Position numbers and translations under genes: made by a program. Below the pieces are notes generated by a model. That model was not told the DNA's origin, searched no databases, and saw only the letters and a list, made by a program, of their open reading frames with translations. Shown here one piece after another: positions 16,747 through 24,637 of a DNA stretch of 64,000 nt (position 1 is the first letter of the stretch; every line of letters begins with the position of its first letter). Source of the stretch: Cellulomonas sp. Leaf334 (lineage in GTDB: Bacteria; Actinomycetota; Actinomycetes; Actinomycetales; Cellulomonadaceae); NCBI RefSeq assembly GCF_001424195.1, contig NZ_LMOO01000005.1, positions 485,646 through 549,645 on the forward strand, read 5' to 3'.

Positions 16747-17457
16747 GTGACCATGAGCACGGGTGGGACGACCGGGCTGTCCGAGGATCCGCGATCGCTG
16801 CGTGACGTGGTCTATCAGCAGCTCCGCGACGAGATCTTGAACGGCCGCATCTCCCCACGGGAGCGCCTCACCGAACCCAAGCTGGGCAAGCTGTTCGACG
16901 TGTCCCGCACCCCCGTCCGCGAGGCGCTGTCGCGGCTGCTGTCCGACGGGCTCGTGGAGCGCACCGACTTCGGCTACGCCGTCGTCGTGCCCAGCCTGGA
17001 GGACCTGCGCAACCTCTACGAGCTGCGGATCACCCTCGAGCTGCGCGGCATCGCCCGCGCCATCGAGAACCCGCAGGTCCGGCACGACGAGGAGCTCCTG
17101 GGCGCCGAGCGGGAGAAGTGGGCCGAGCTCCGCGACGCCCCGCCCGAGCCCGACGCCAGCTTCGTGCTCTTCGACGAGGGGTTCCACCAGGTGCTGTCCC
17201 GGTCGTCGGGGAACACGCAGCTCACCGGCGCCCTGGTCACCGTGAACCAGAAGATCCGCGCCGTGCGCATGCACGACTTCGTGGAGACGGACCGCATCAC
17301 CGCGACCATCGACGAGCACCTCGAGATCCTCACCCTGGTCCTCGCCCGCGAGCTGCCCTCGGCCCTGACCGCCCTGCACAAGCACGTGGGGGAGTCGCTC
17401 GAGGTCGTCATGCAGCGCGCGACGCAGTCGATGACCCGGATGGCGCTCGCGGGCTGA
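16747..17457 (+). CDS. GntR-family regulator, FCD (FadR/VanR) subfamily
   Basis: 236 aa. The winged helix-turn-helix at about 15-80 includes ERLTEPKLGKLFDVSRTPVR and EALSRLLSDGLVER, and an all-helical FCD ligand domain follows (about 90-225). FCD regulators bind short palindromes with a central GTATAC; TGTATACA occurs before urtA (11775) and before urea carboxylase (18958) and nowhere else was noticed. It is probably the locus-specific regulator, with a urea-pathway compound as ligand; this is inference. GGGAGGT (16731-16737) favours the GTG at 16747; the ATG at 16753 is the alternative. Confidence 0.85.
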   Translation: MTMSTGGTTGLSEDPRSLRDVVYQQLRDEILNGRISPRERLTEPKLGKLFDVSRTPVREALSRLLSDGLVERTDFGYAVVVPSLEDLRNLYELRITLELRGIARAIENPQVRHDEELLGAEREKWAELRDAPPEPDASFVLFDEGFHQVLSRSSGNTQLTGALVTVNQKIRAVRMHDFVETDRITATIDEHLEILTLVLARELPSALTALHKHVGESLEVVMQRATQSMTRMALAG

Positions 17458-17630
17458 CCAGCCCCGAACCCGTCGTTCTCGCAGTCGCCCGGGTAGCGCC
17501 GGGGCTCCTCAGGCGTCGGGGTCGGGGGCGGGTCTCCGCACGGACGTGCGGTGCATCACGGCTGGGCCACGGCCCGGCCACGATGTGGCCGGCATCGCGC
17601 CCGGCCGACGGCGTTCGCGCGCTGAGCAGC

Positions 17631-18209
17631 TCACCCGGCGACGGCGGCGACGACACAGGCGCCTCCGACGACCAGGTCCAGCCCGATGCACCACAGGGCG
17701 AGCGACCGGGTGACCACGGCCTCGCGGCGGTAGTGGATGACGTCCCACACCACGTGCGCCGCCAGTGCGAGTCCGGCGATCGCCAGCCCGACGCGGGGGG
17801 CGAGCAGGAGCGCGACCAGGGCGACACCCAGGTAGCCGCCGGCAGCGAGTGCCTGGGGCACGGTGAGCCGGGGGCGCAGGACGAGGCCCACGCCGGTGAG
17901 GACCACACCGGAGGCGACGAAGAGGACGGTTCGGGGGAAGTCCAGGAGCCCGGCCAGCACGACGAGGACCGCGAACGTCCACGCGCCGACCCATCCGACC
18001 CACCGCCGCCCGGCGACCGCGGCGGCGAGGTAGCCCAGCACGGCGATGCCGATGACCGTCGTCGGCTGCATGCTCGTGAGGCCGTCGTCGTCGCCGCCCG
18101 GCAGGATCGCGAGCACGCCGGTGGCTGCGCCGAGGGCGACCCAGGCCACGAGTGCCCAGGCCCGGACGGGCGTCGACCGGACCGTGACGGCTGTGTGTGT
18201 GGTGCTCAT
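17631..18209 (-). CDS. Small multi-pass membrane protein, unknown
   Basis: About 192 aa from the ATG at 18209 (MSTTHTAV); an in-frame start at 18239 is less likely because it would run into the regulatory region. Six or so hydrophobic segments fill most of the length and no catalytic motif is seen. It is divergent from the TetR gene at 18294, with an inverted repeat between them, so it is the likely target of that regulator. The pair sits inside the urea locus without an obvious link to it. Function not recognised. Confidence 0.65.
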   Translation of the reverse strand: MSTTHTAVTVRSTPVRAWALVAWVALGAATGVLAILPGGDDDGLTSMQPTTVIGIAVLGYLAAAVAGRRWVGWVGAWTFAVLVVLAGLLDFPRTVLFVASGVVLTGVGLVLRPRLTVPQALAAGGYLGVALVALLLAPRVGLAIAGLALAAHVVWDVIHYRREAVVTRSLALWCIGLDLVVGGACVVAAVAG

Positions 18210-18244
18210 GTCTGGACGCCTCCCGCGATTCGTGAACAAGGGTT

Positions 18245-18262
18245 CATGAACGCTAGTTCATG
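18245..18262. promoter_or_regulatory. TetR-type operator
   Basis: CATGAAC - GCTA - GTTCATG: perfect 7-bp arms with a 4-nt spacer. An overlapping palindrome, GTTCATGAAC, lies at 18242-18251. Both are in the divergent region between the membrane-protein gene and the tetR gene, 32 nt before the latter's start. Confidence 0.7.
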
Positions 18263-18293
18263 TTATTTTCAGGTGTCAACGACGGGAGAACCA

Positions 18294-18893
18294 GTGACCC
18301 CCCGACCGCCTCTGGACGTCGACGGTCTGCGCGAGACGCTCCTCGCGCACGCCCGGACCGTGATCGCCCGCGACGGCGTCGACGGGCTGACGATGCGCGC
18401 GCTCGCGACCGAGGCGGGCATGGCGGTCGGCATGTCGTACAAGGCGTTCCCGTCGCGCGAGGAGCTGCTCCGCGAGCTGACGTGGCGTTCGCTCCGGGAG
18501 CTGGCCCGCGCCCTCGACGACTGGGCCGTACGGCCGGGCGGCGACCTCGGCGACCGGCTCCTGGAGTTCTCCGACCTCTACGCAGCCTCGGACGCGCCCC
18601 TGCTCGTCGCCCACCTCGGCCGGCTGCCCGGCCCGGACCGGTCGCTGCACGTCGCGGTCGACGCGGGCGTCACGCGGTCCTGGGCGGCCGTGATGACGGA
18701 GTTCCTCGCGGCACGGCAGCGCGACGGGGACCTGCGTGCCGACGTGGACGTCGAGGCGTTCGGCTTCCTCCTCGGCGCGGCGATGCACCACGTCATGGTC
18801 GCCGAGGAGCCGTTCCCTGCACCCGACCGGGCCACGCTCACGCAGTACGTCGCCGCGGTCGCTGCACAGCTGACCGTGGACGACAAGGCGTAA
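18294..18893 (+). CDS. TetR-family transcriptional regulator
   Basis: 199 aa. An N-terminal helix-turn-helix spans about 10-58: ARTVIARDGVDGLTMRALA and EAGMAVGMSYKAFPSREEL. This is the TetR DNA-binding domain, with Lys-Ala-Phe in place of the usual Tyr-x-His-Phe. A helical ligand domain follows. The GTG at 18294 has GGGAGA upstream (18284-18289). An inverted repeat at 18245-18262 is the likely autoregulatory operator and would also control the divergent membrane protein. Ligand unknown. Confidence 0.85.
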   Translation: MTPRPPLDVDGLRETLLAHARTVIARDGVDGLTMRALATEAGMAVGMSYKAFPSREELLRELTWRSLRELARALDDWAVRPGGDLGDRLLEFSDLYAASDAPLLVAHLGRLPGPDRSLHVAVDAGVTRSWAAVMTEFLAARQRDGDLRADVDVEAFGFLLGAAMHHVMVAEEPFPAPDRATLTQYVAAVAAQLTVDDKA

Positions 18894-18965
18894 CGCACCG
18901 TTTACGCGGGCGCGTGGGCCGGGAAACACAGCCTCTCTAGCGTGCCGGATACCGGGGTGTATACA
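18890..18965 (+). promoter_or_regulatory. Composite regulatory region of urea carboxylase, shared with urtA
   Basis: It contains GTAAC (18890-18894), ACCGTTTACGCGGGC (18897-18911), GAAACAC (18923-18929) and TGTATACA (18958-18965), in the same order as at 11699-11782. GTAAC, TTTAC and GAAAC start 0, 11 and 33 bp along, the phase expected of a GlnR box. TGTATACA lies 59 nt before the GTG. Confidence 0.55.
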
Positions 18966-19024
18966 TCCCGCGCCGGGCGCCCGACGGGGGCGCGGCCCAC
19001 GCACGACCGCACCCGGGGGACGCC

Positions 19025-22000
19025 GTGTTCGACACCCTGCTCGTGGCCAACCGCGGCGAGATCGCCGTCCGCATCCTGCGCAGCGCGCGCGACCTCGGCC
19101 TGAAGACCGTCGCCGTGTACTCCGACGCGGACGCGGCTGCCCCGCACGTGCGGCTCGCCGACGTCGCAGTGCGCCTCGGCCCGGCCGCCGCGAGCGAGAG
19201 CTACCTGCGGCCCGAGCTCGTGCTGCACGCCGCGGCGGAGACCGGCGCCGGTGCGATCCACCCCGGGTACGGGTTCCTGTCCGAGAACGCGCAGTTCGCC
19301 CGCGAGGTCGAGGCGGCGGGCATCGCGTTCGTCGGGCCGACGGCCGCGCACCTGTCGGTGTTCGGCGACAAGCACCAGGCGCGCGAGGCGGCGCAGGCGG
19401 CGGGTGTCCCGCTGGTCGCCGGCAGCGGGCTGCTGGAGTCGGTCGAGGAGGCGCTCGCGGCCGCGTCCGTCGTCGGCTACCCCGTCATGGTCAAGGCCGT
19501 CGGCGGCGGCGGTGGCATCGGCATGCAGGCGTGTGCCGACGCCGACGAGCTCGTGGCCGCGTTCGACCGGGTGCAGCGGCTCGCCGCGGCGAGCTTCGGC
19601 AGCGCCGGGGTGTTCCTGGAGCGGTTCGTGTCCCGCGCACGGCACCTGGAGGTGCAGGTCTTCGGCGACGGCGCCGGACGCGTCGTGAGCCTGGGCGACC
19701 GCGACTGCTCGTTGCAGCGGCGCAACCAGAAGGTGGTCGAGGAGGCGCCGGCACCCGCGCTCCCCGACGACGTCCGCGCGATGCTCCACGAGTCCGCCCG
19801 GGCGCTCACGGCGTCGGTGTCCTACCGGTCCGCGGGGACCGTCGAGTACGTGTACGACGTCGACCGCGGCGAAGCGTCGTTCCTCGAGGTCAACACCCGG
19901 CTGCAGGTCGAGCACCCGGTGACCGAGGCCGTGACGCGCGTCGACCTCGTCGCCTGGATGCTCCAGCTCGCGCAGGGCGACTCCTCGTTCCTCGACGAGG
20001 TGCCCGACGAGGGGCCGGCCATCGAAGGTCACGCCGTCGAGGTCCGTGTGTACGCCGAGGACCCCCGCAAGGACTACCAGCCGAGCGCCGGGCTGCTCAC
20101 CGAGGTCGTCTACCCCGAGGACCCGGCCGTCCGCATCGACGCCTGGGCCGAGACCGGGCAGCAGGTGACCAGCCACTACGACCCCATGCTGGCCAAGGTG
20201 ATCGTGCACGCGGCGGACCGCACCGCGGCGTTCGGGGCGTCGGCACGCGCGCTCGCGGCCACGCGGTTCACGGGGGTCCAGACGAACCTCCCGCTGCTGC
20301 GCGTGGCCGTCAGCCTGCCCGACGTCATCGACGCCGTGCACACCACCGGGACGCTCTCGGGCGTCACCGACGACGAGCCGTACGTCGACGTCGTCCGGCC
20401 GGGGGTCATGACGACGGTCCAGGACTGGCCGGGCCGGCTCGGGTTCTGGGACGTCGGCATCTCCCCGTCGGGGCCGATGGACGACCTGTCGTTCCGGCTG
20501 GGCAACCGCGCGCTGGGCAACGCCGAGGGTGCGCCCGGGCTCGAGTGCACGCTCACCGGGCCGCGCCTGCGGTTCAGCCACGAGACGGTCGTGTGCGTGA
20601 CCGGGGCGCCCGCGCCCGTCACGGTCGACGGCGTCGACGTCCCGCAGTGGGAGCCCGTCACCGTCCCTGCCGGCGGTGTCCTCGACGTCGGCGCGCCGCA
20701 CGACGCCGGTCTGCGCACCTACGTGCTGCTCCGCGGTGGGCTGGACGTGCCGCTCTACCTCGGGTCGGCGTCGACCTTCTCGATGGGCGGCTTCGGCGGG
20801 TACACCGGGCGCGCGCTCGTCGTCGGCGACACCTTGGTGCCCGGCGTCCCGCTCGGTCCGCCGCCCGTCGCCGTTCCGGAGGACGTCCGGCCGCACCTGG
20901 TGCACGAGTGGGAGGTCGCCGTCCAGGAGGGGCCGCAGCCCGCGCCGTCGTACTTCACGCCCGCGGACATGGAGATGTTCTACGCCGCGACGTGGCAGGT
21001 GCAGACGCACGCCAACCGCACCGGCATCCGCCTGACCGGGCCGAAGCCGCAGTGGGCGCGCCCCGACGGTGGCGAGGCAGGGCTGCACCCGTCGAACCTG
21101 CACGACAACCCGTACTCGGTCGGCGCGCTCAACGTCTCCGGCGACACCCCGATCCTGCTCGGACCCGACGGCCCGAGCCTCGGCGGGTTCGCCTGCCCGC
21201 TGACGGTCGTCGTCGGGCACCGCTGGAAGATGGGCCAGATCCGCCCCGGCGACACGGTCCGGCTGGTCCCTGTGCCCGACGCCACCGCCGACGCCCTACG
21301 CACCGACGACGCCCTGCGCGCGTCCGCGCACCTCGGCCCCGACGTGCGCACAGGCCCCGACGGTGACGACGGCGTGCTGGCCCGGATCGCCGGCGATCCC
21401 GACGTCGTGTACCTGCGCGGGGGCGACGACAACGTCCTCGTCGAGTACGGCCCCATGGTCCTCGACCTCGGCCTGCGGATGCGCGTGCACGCGCTCGGCG
21501 AGGCACTGAAGGGCACCCCGGGCGTCATCGACATCACGCCCGGCGTGCGCAGCCTGCACGTGCACGTCGACCCGTCGGTGATCTCGGTACGCGCGCTGGT
21601 CGACGTCCTGGTCGGGATCGAAGCCTCGCTGCCCGCGACGGAGGACCTCGTGGTCCCGAGCCGCCGCATCCACCTGCCGCTGTCGTTCGACGACCCCGTG
21701 ATCGCCGAGGCGGTCGCCCGGTACCAGGCCGGGGTCCGCCCCGAGGCGCCGTGGCTGCCGTCGAACATCGAGTTCGTCCGCCGCATCAACGGTCTGCCGT
21801 CCACCGACGACGTGTTCGACACGATGATGGCCGCCGAGTACCTGGTGCTCGGCCTCGGCGACGTCTACCTCGGCGCCCCGCTGGCCGTCCCGCTCGACCC
21901 CCGGCACCGCCTCATGACCACCAAGTACAACCCGGCGCGCACCTGGACCGCCGCGGACACCGTCGGCCTGGGCGGCCAGTACCTCTGCGTCTACGGCATG

Positions 22001-22627
22001 GACTCACCCGGCGGCTACCAGCTGGTCGGCCGCACCGTGCCCATCTGGTCCGGGCACCGGCAGCGCGGGGTGTTCGAACCCGGGAAGCCCTGGCTGCTCC
22101 GGTTCTTCGACCGGGTCGTCTGGCACCCCGTCGCCGCCGACGAGCTGCTCGCCCAGCGCGACGCGTTCGCGGCCGGACGCCTGGACGTCGAGGTCGAGCA
22201 CGGCACGTTCTCCTACCGCGAGCACCTGGAGCTCCTGGCCGAGCACGCCGACGACATCGCCGAGTTCCAGGCGCGGCAGGCCGCCGCGTTCGCCGACGAG
22301 CGGGCTGCCTGGGCGCTCGCGGGCGAGTTCGACACCGCCGAGGCTGAGCCGGCGCACAGCGGCGACCTCGGCTCCGGGCCCGGGGAGATCGAGCTGCTCG
22401 ACGGCTGCGTGCTGGTCGAGGCGCCGATGGTCGGCAGCGTCTGGCGGATCGAGGCGCAGGCGGGCGAGCAGGTCAGGGAAGGGGACCTGCTGATCGCCCT
22501 GGAGGCCATGAAGCTCGAGCTCGGCGTGACCGCGCCGTCCGACGGCACCGTCCTGAAGGTCCTCGTCGAGCCCGGGCAGCACGTCGCCCCCGGCGCGCCG
22601 CTGGCGATCCTGGCGGTGGGCGCGTGA
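19025..22627 (+). CDS. uca: Urea carboxylase (biotin-dependent)
   Basis: 1200 aa, full length for bacterial urea carboxylase. Order: biotin carboxylase domain (about 1-445; ANRGEIAVRI, GGGGGIGM, EVNTRLQVEHPVTE), KipA-like and KipI-like carboxyltransferase domains (about 455-1000), and a biotinyl domain with EAMKLE near residue 1160, whose lysine carries biotin. It turns urea, bicarbonate and ATP into allophanate, which the next enzyme hydrolyses. The GTG is at 19025, and the stop overlaps the allophanate hydrolase start (GTGA, 22624-22627). It replaces urease for urea nitrogen use; no urease gene is seen here. Confidence 0.93.
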   Translation: MFDTLLVANRGEIAVRILRSARDLGLKTVAVYSDADAAAPHVRLADVAVRLGPAAASESYLRPELVLHAAAETGAGAIHPGYGFLSENAQFAREVEAAGIAFVGPTAAHLSVFGDKHQAREAAQAAGVPLVAGSGLLESVEEALAAASVVGYPVMVKAVGGGGGIGMQACADADELVAAFDRVQRLAAASFGSAGVFLERFVSRARHLEVQVFGDGAGRVVSLGDRDCSLQRRNQKVVEEAPAPALPDDVRAMLHESARALTASVSYRSAGTVEYVYDVDRGEASFLEVNTRLQVEHPVTEAVTRVDLVAWMLQLAQGDSSFLDEVPDEGPAIEGHAVEVRVYAEDPRKDYQPSAGLLTEVVYPEDPAVRIDAWAETGQQVTSHYDPMLAKVIVHAADRTAAFGASARALAATRFTGVQTNLPLLRVAVSLPDVIDAVHTTGTLSGVTDDEPYVDVVRPGVMTTVQDWPGRLGFWDVGISPSGPMDDLSFRLGNRALGNAEGAPGLECTLTGPRLRFSHETVVCVTGAPAPVTVDGVDVPQWEPVTVPAGGVLDVGAPHDAGLRTYVLLRGGLDVPLYLGSASTFSMGGFGGYTGRALVVGDTLVPGVPLGPPPVAVPEDVRPHLVHEWEVAVQEGPQPAPSYFTPADMEMFYAATWQVQTHANRTGIRLTGPKPQWARPDGGEAGLHPSNLHDNPYSVGALNVSGDTPILLGPDGPSLGGFACPLTVVVGHRWKMGQIRPGDTVRLVPVPDATADALRTDDALRASAHLGPDVRTGPDGDDGVLARIAGDPDVVYLRGGDDNVLVEYGPMVLDLGLRMRVHALGEALKGTPGVIDITPGVRSLHVHVDPSVISVRALVDVLVGIEASLPATEDLVVPSRRIHLPLSFDDPVIAEAVARYQAGVRPEAPWLPSNIEFVRRINGLPSTDDVFDTMMAAEYLVLGLGDVYLGAPLAVPLDPRHRLMTTKYNPARTWTAADTVGLGGQYLCVYGMDSPGGYQLVGRTVPIWSGHRQRGVFEPGKPWLLRFFDRVVWHPVAADELLAQRDAFAAGRLDVEVEHGTFSYREHLELLAEHADDIAEFQARQAAAFADERAAWALAGEFDTAEAEPAHSGDLGSGPGEIELLDGCVLVEAPMVGSVWRIEAQAGEQVREGDLLIALEAMKLELGVTAPSDGTVLKVLVEPGQHVAPGAPLAILAVGA

Positions 22628-24531
22628 GCCGGGCGACGATGAGCGACGTGACCAGAGCGGACGGAACGGCGGAGGGATCAGCAGCGGTCGATGTGGGTGA
22701 GCCGGCCGGTGGCGCGTCCTCCCCGGGTCGCCTGGACCTGCACGGCGTCGCGGCCGTCGGTGTCGCCGAGGCGCGGGTGCGCCGCGCGTACGCCCGGATC
22801 GCCGAGGTCGACCGCCCCGAGGTCTGGATCACGCTCGTGCCCGAGGAGTCGGCGACCGCCGCCGCCCGAGAGGTCGACGCCCGGCTCACCGCCGGTGCCG
22901 TGCTGCCGCTGGCGGGGCTCACGCTCGCCGTCAAGGACAACGTCGACGTCGCCGGGCTGCCGACGACCGCGGCGTGCCCGTCCTTCGCGAGCGACCCCGC
23001 GGGCAGGCCCGGCCCTGCCCAGGTGAGCGCGCCGGCCGTGCAGGCGCTGGTCGATGCCGGTGCGGTGATCCTCGGCAAGACCAACCTCGACCAGTTCGCG
23101 ACGGGACTCGTCGGCGTCCGCAGCCCGTTCGGCGCCGTCCGGCACGCCACGCTCCCGGACCGCGTCTCGGGCGGGTCGAGCTCCGGGTCGGCGGTCGCGG
23201 TGGCGCTCGGCATCGCGGACATCGGCATCGGCACCGACACCGCGGGCTCCGGGCGCGTCCCGGCCGCGTTCGGAGCGCTCGTCGGCATCAAGACGACCCT
23301 CGGTCTCGTCCCGACCACCGGCGTCGTCCCCGCGTGCCGCAGCTACGACGTCGTCACGACGTTCACGCGCGACCTCGAGCTCGGGGTCGCCGCCACCCGG
23401 ACGATGGTCGGCGCCGACCCGACGGATCCCGCCCGCCGGTCGTGGCCGGTCGACGTGCGTCTCGGCCTGCGGTCCGTGCCCGTCGTCGCCGTGCCGCGCG
23501 CCGAGGACCTCGAACCGCTGTCGCCGGGCTGGCGAGCGGCGTTCGACACCGCGGTGCAGGCCGTCGTCGCGACGGGCGCGCAGGTCAGGACTGTCGACCT
23601 CAGCGGCATGCTGTCCGCCGCGCGGCTCCTCTACGACGGCGCGATCGTCGCCGAACGGTACGAGGCCGTCGGGGCGTTCCTGGCCGACGCACCCGACGCC
23701 GACCCCACCGTGCGCTCGATCATCCTGTCCGGCCGCGACACCCCGGCGCACGCGTACGTCGCGGACCGTGCCCTCCTCGCCGCCGCCAAGGCCGAGGCCG
23801 CCGCGGTCCTGGACGGCTGCGACCTGCTCCTGCTGCCGACCACCACCGAGCACCCGACGATCGCCGCGGTCCAGGCCGACCCCCTGGCCATCAACCGGCG
23901 CCTCGGCACCTACACCAACTTCGTGAACCTCCTCGACATGGCGGCCGTCGCGATCCCCGCCGGGGAGGCCGACGGCGGACCGTTCGGGATCACCGTCCTG
24001 TCCCGCGCGTTCGACGACCAGCTGGCTCTCGACCTGGCTGCCCGCCTCCTGGCGAGCGCCGACGCCACGAGTGCCGACGACACGAGTGCCGACGACACGA
24101 GTGCCGACGACGCGCCGGACGTGGACCGGTCGCTCGTCGGGACCGGTGTCGACGTCCTCGTCGTCGGTGCCCACCTGCGTGGCCAGCCGCTCAACGCCGA
24201 GCTCGAGGAGCTCGGGGCGAGGTTCGTCCGCGCGGTCCGCACGTCTGACGCCTACCGCCTGGTCGCGCTCGACACCCAGCCTCGCAAGCCGGGCCTGGTG
24301 CGAGCGGGCCCGGGGGCGGGTGCCCCGATCGCGGGCGAGGTCTGGCGTCTCTCGCCCGGGGCGCTCGGCAGGCTGCTCGCGGGCCTGCCCGCGCCGATGT
24401 CGCTGGGGCAGGTGGAGCTCGCGGACGGCGCCTGGGTGGTCGGCTTCGGTTGCACGGCCGAGTCCGGCGCTGCCGGCGCCGACATCACGTCGTCCGGCGG
24501 CTGGGTCGAGGCCCTCCGGCGTGGGCTCTGA
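22624..24531 (+). CDS. atzF: Allophanate hydrolase
   Basis: 635 aa. The N-terminal amidase-signature domain has LAVKDNVDVAGLPT (Lys104), SGGSSSGSA (182-190, cis-Ser) and GTDTAGSGR (Ser209 nucleophile), the Ser-cisSer-Lys triad. The C-terminal domain (about 505-635) is the allophanate-hydrolase-specific domain that decarboxylates the product. Together they convert allophanate to ammonia and CO2. The linker carries three perfect 15-bp repeats (24067-24111), coding for an acidic TSADD run. The start overlaps the urea carboxylase stop; an in-frame ATG lies six codons in. Confidence 0.92.
   Translation: MSRATMSDVTRADGTAEGSAAVDVGEPAGGASSPGRLDLHGVAAVGVAEARVRRAYARIAEVDRPEVWITLVPEESATAAAREVDARLTAGAVLPLAGLTLAVKDNVDVAGLPTTAACPSFASDPAGRPGPAQVSAPAVQALVDAGAVILGKTNLDQFATGLVGVRSPFGAVRHATLPDRVSGGSSSGSAVAVALGIADIGIGTDTAGSGRVPAAFGALVGIKTTLGLVPTTGVVPACRSYDVVTTFTRDLELGVAATRTMVGADPTDPARRSWPVDVRLGLRSVPVVAVPRAEDLEPLSPGWRAAFDTAVQAVVATGAQVRTVDLSGMLSAARLLYDGAIVAERYEAVGAFLADAPDADPTVRSIILSGRDTPAHAYVADRALLAAAKAEAAAVLDGCDLLLLPTTTEHPTIAAVQADPLAINRRLGTYTNFVNLLDMAAVAIPAGEADGGPFGITVLSRAFDDQLALDLAARLLASADATSADDTSADDTSADDAPDVDRSLVGTGVDVLVVGAHLRGQPLNAELEELGARFVRAVRTSDAYRLVALDTQPRKPGLVRAGPGAGAPIAGEVWRLSPGALGRLLAGLPAPMSLGQVELADGAWVVGFGCTAESGAAGADITSSGGWVEALRRGL
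24067..24111 (+). repeat. 15-bp tandem repeat, 3 copies, inside the allophanate hydrolase gene
   Basis: Three identical units ACGAGTGCCGACGAC encode the interdomain linker (TSADD) repeats. In-frame copy number change would only lengthen or shorten the linker. Confidence 0.9.
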
Positions 24532-24637
24532 CCACAGCAGGGCGGCCCCGGACCGTGCACCGGTGCCCGGAGACGGCGCGTCACCTGCACCCGGAGGACC
24601 GTTCCCCCTGTCAGCGCGGAACCGTCATTGAGCGCGC

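Noticed and set aside
17408..18003. Two minus-strand open frames at the end of the GntR gene
   Set aside because: Different frames from the hydrophobic membrane protein at 17631; Arg/Pro-rich and without a plausible start or domain.
18902..21220. Minus-strand open frame of 772 codons opposite urea carboxylase
   Set aside because: Antisense shadow; low-complexity and no motif.
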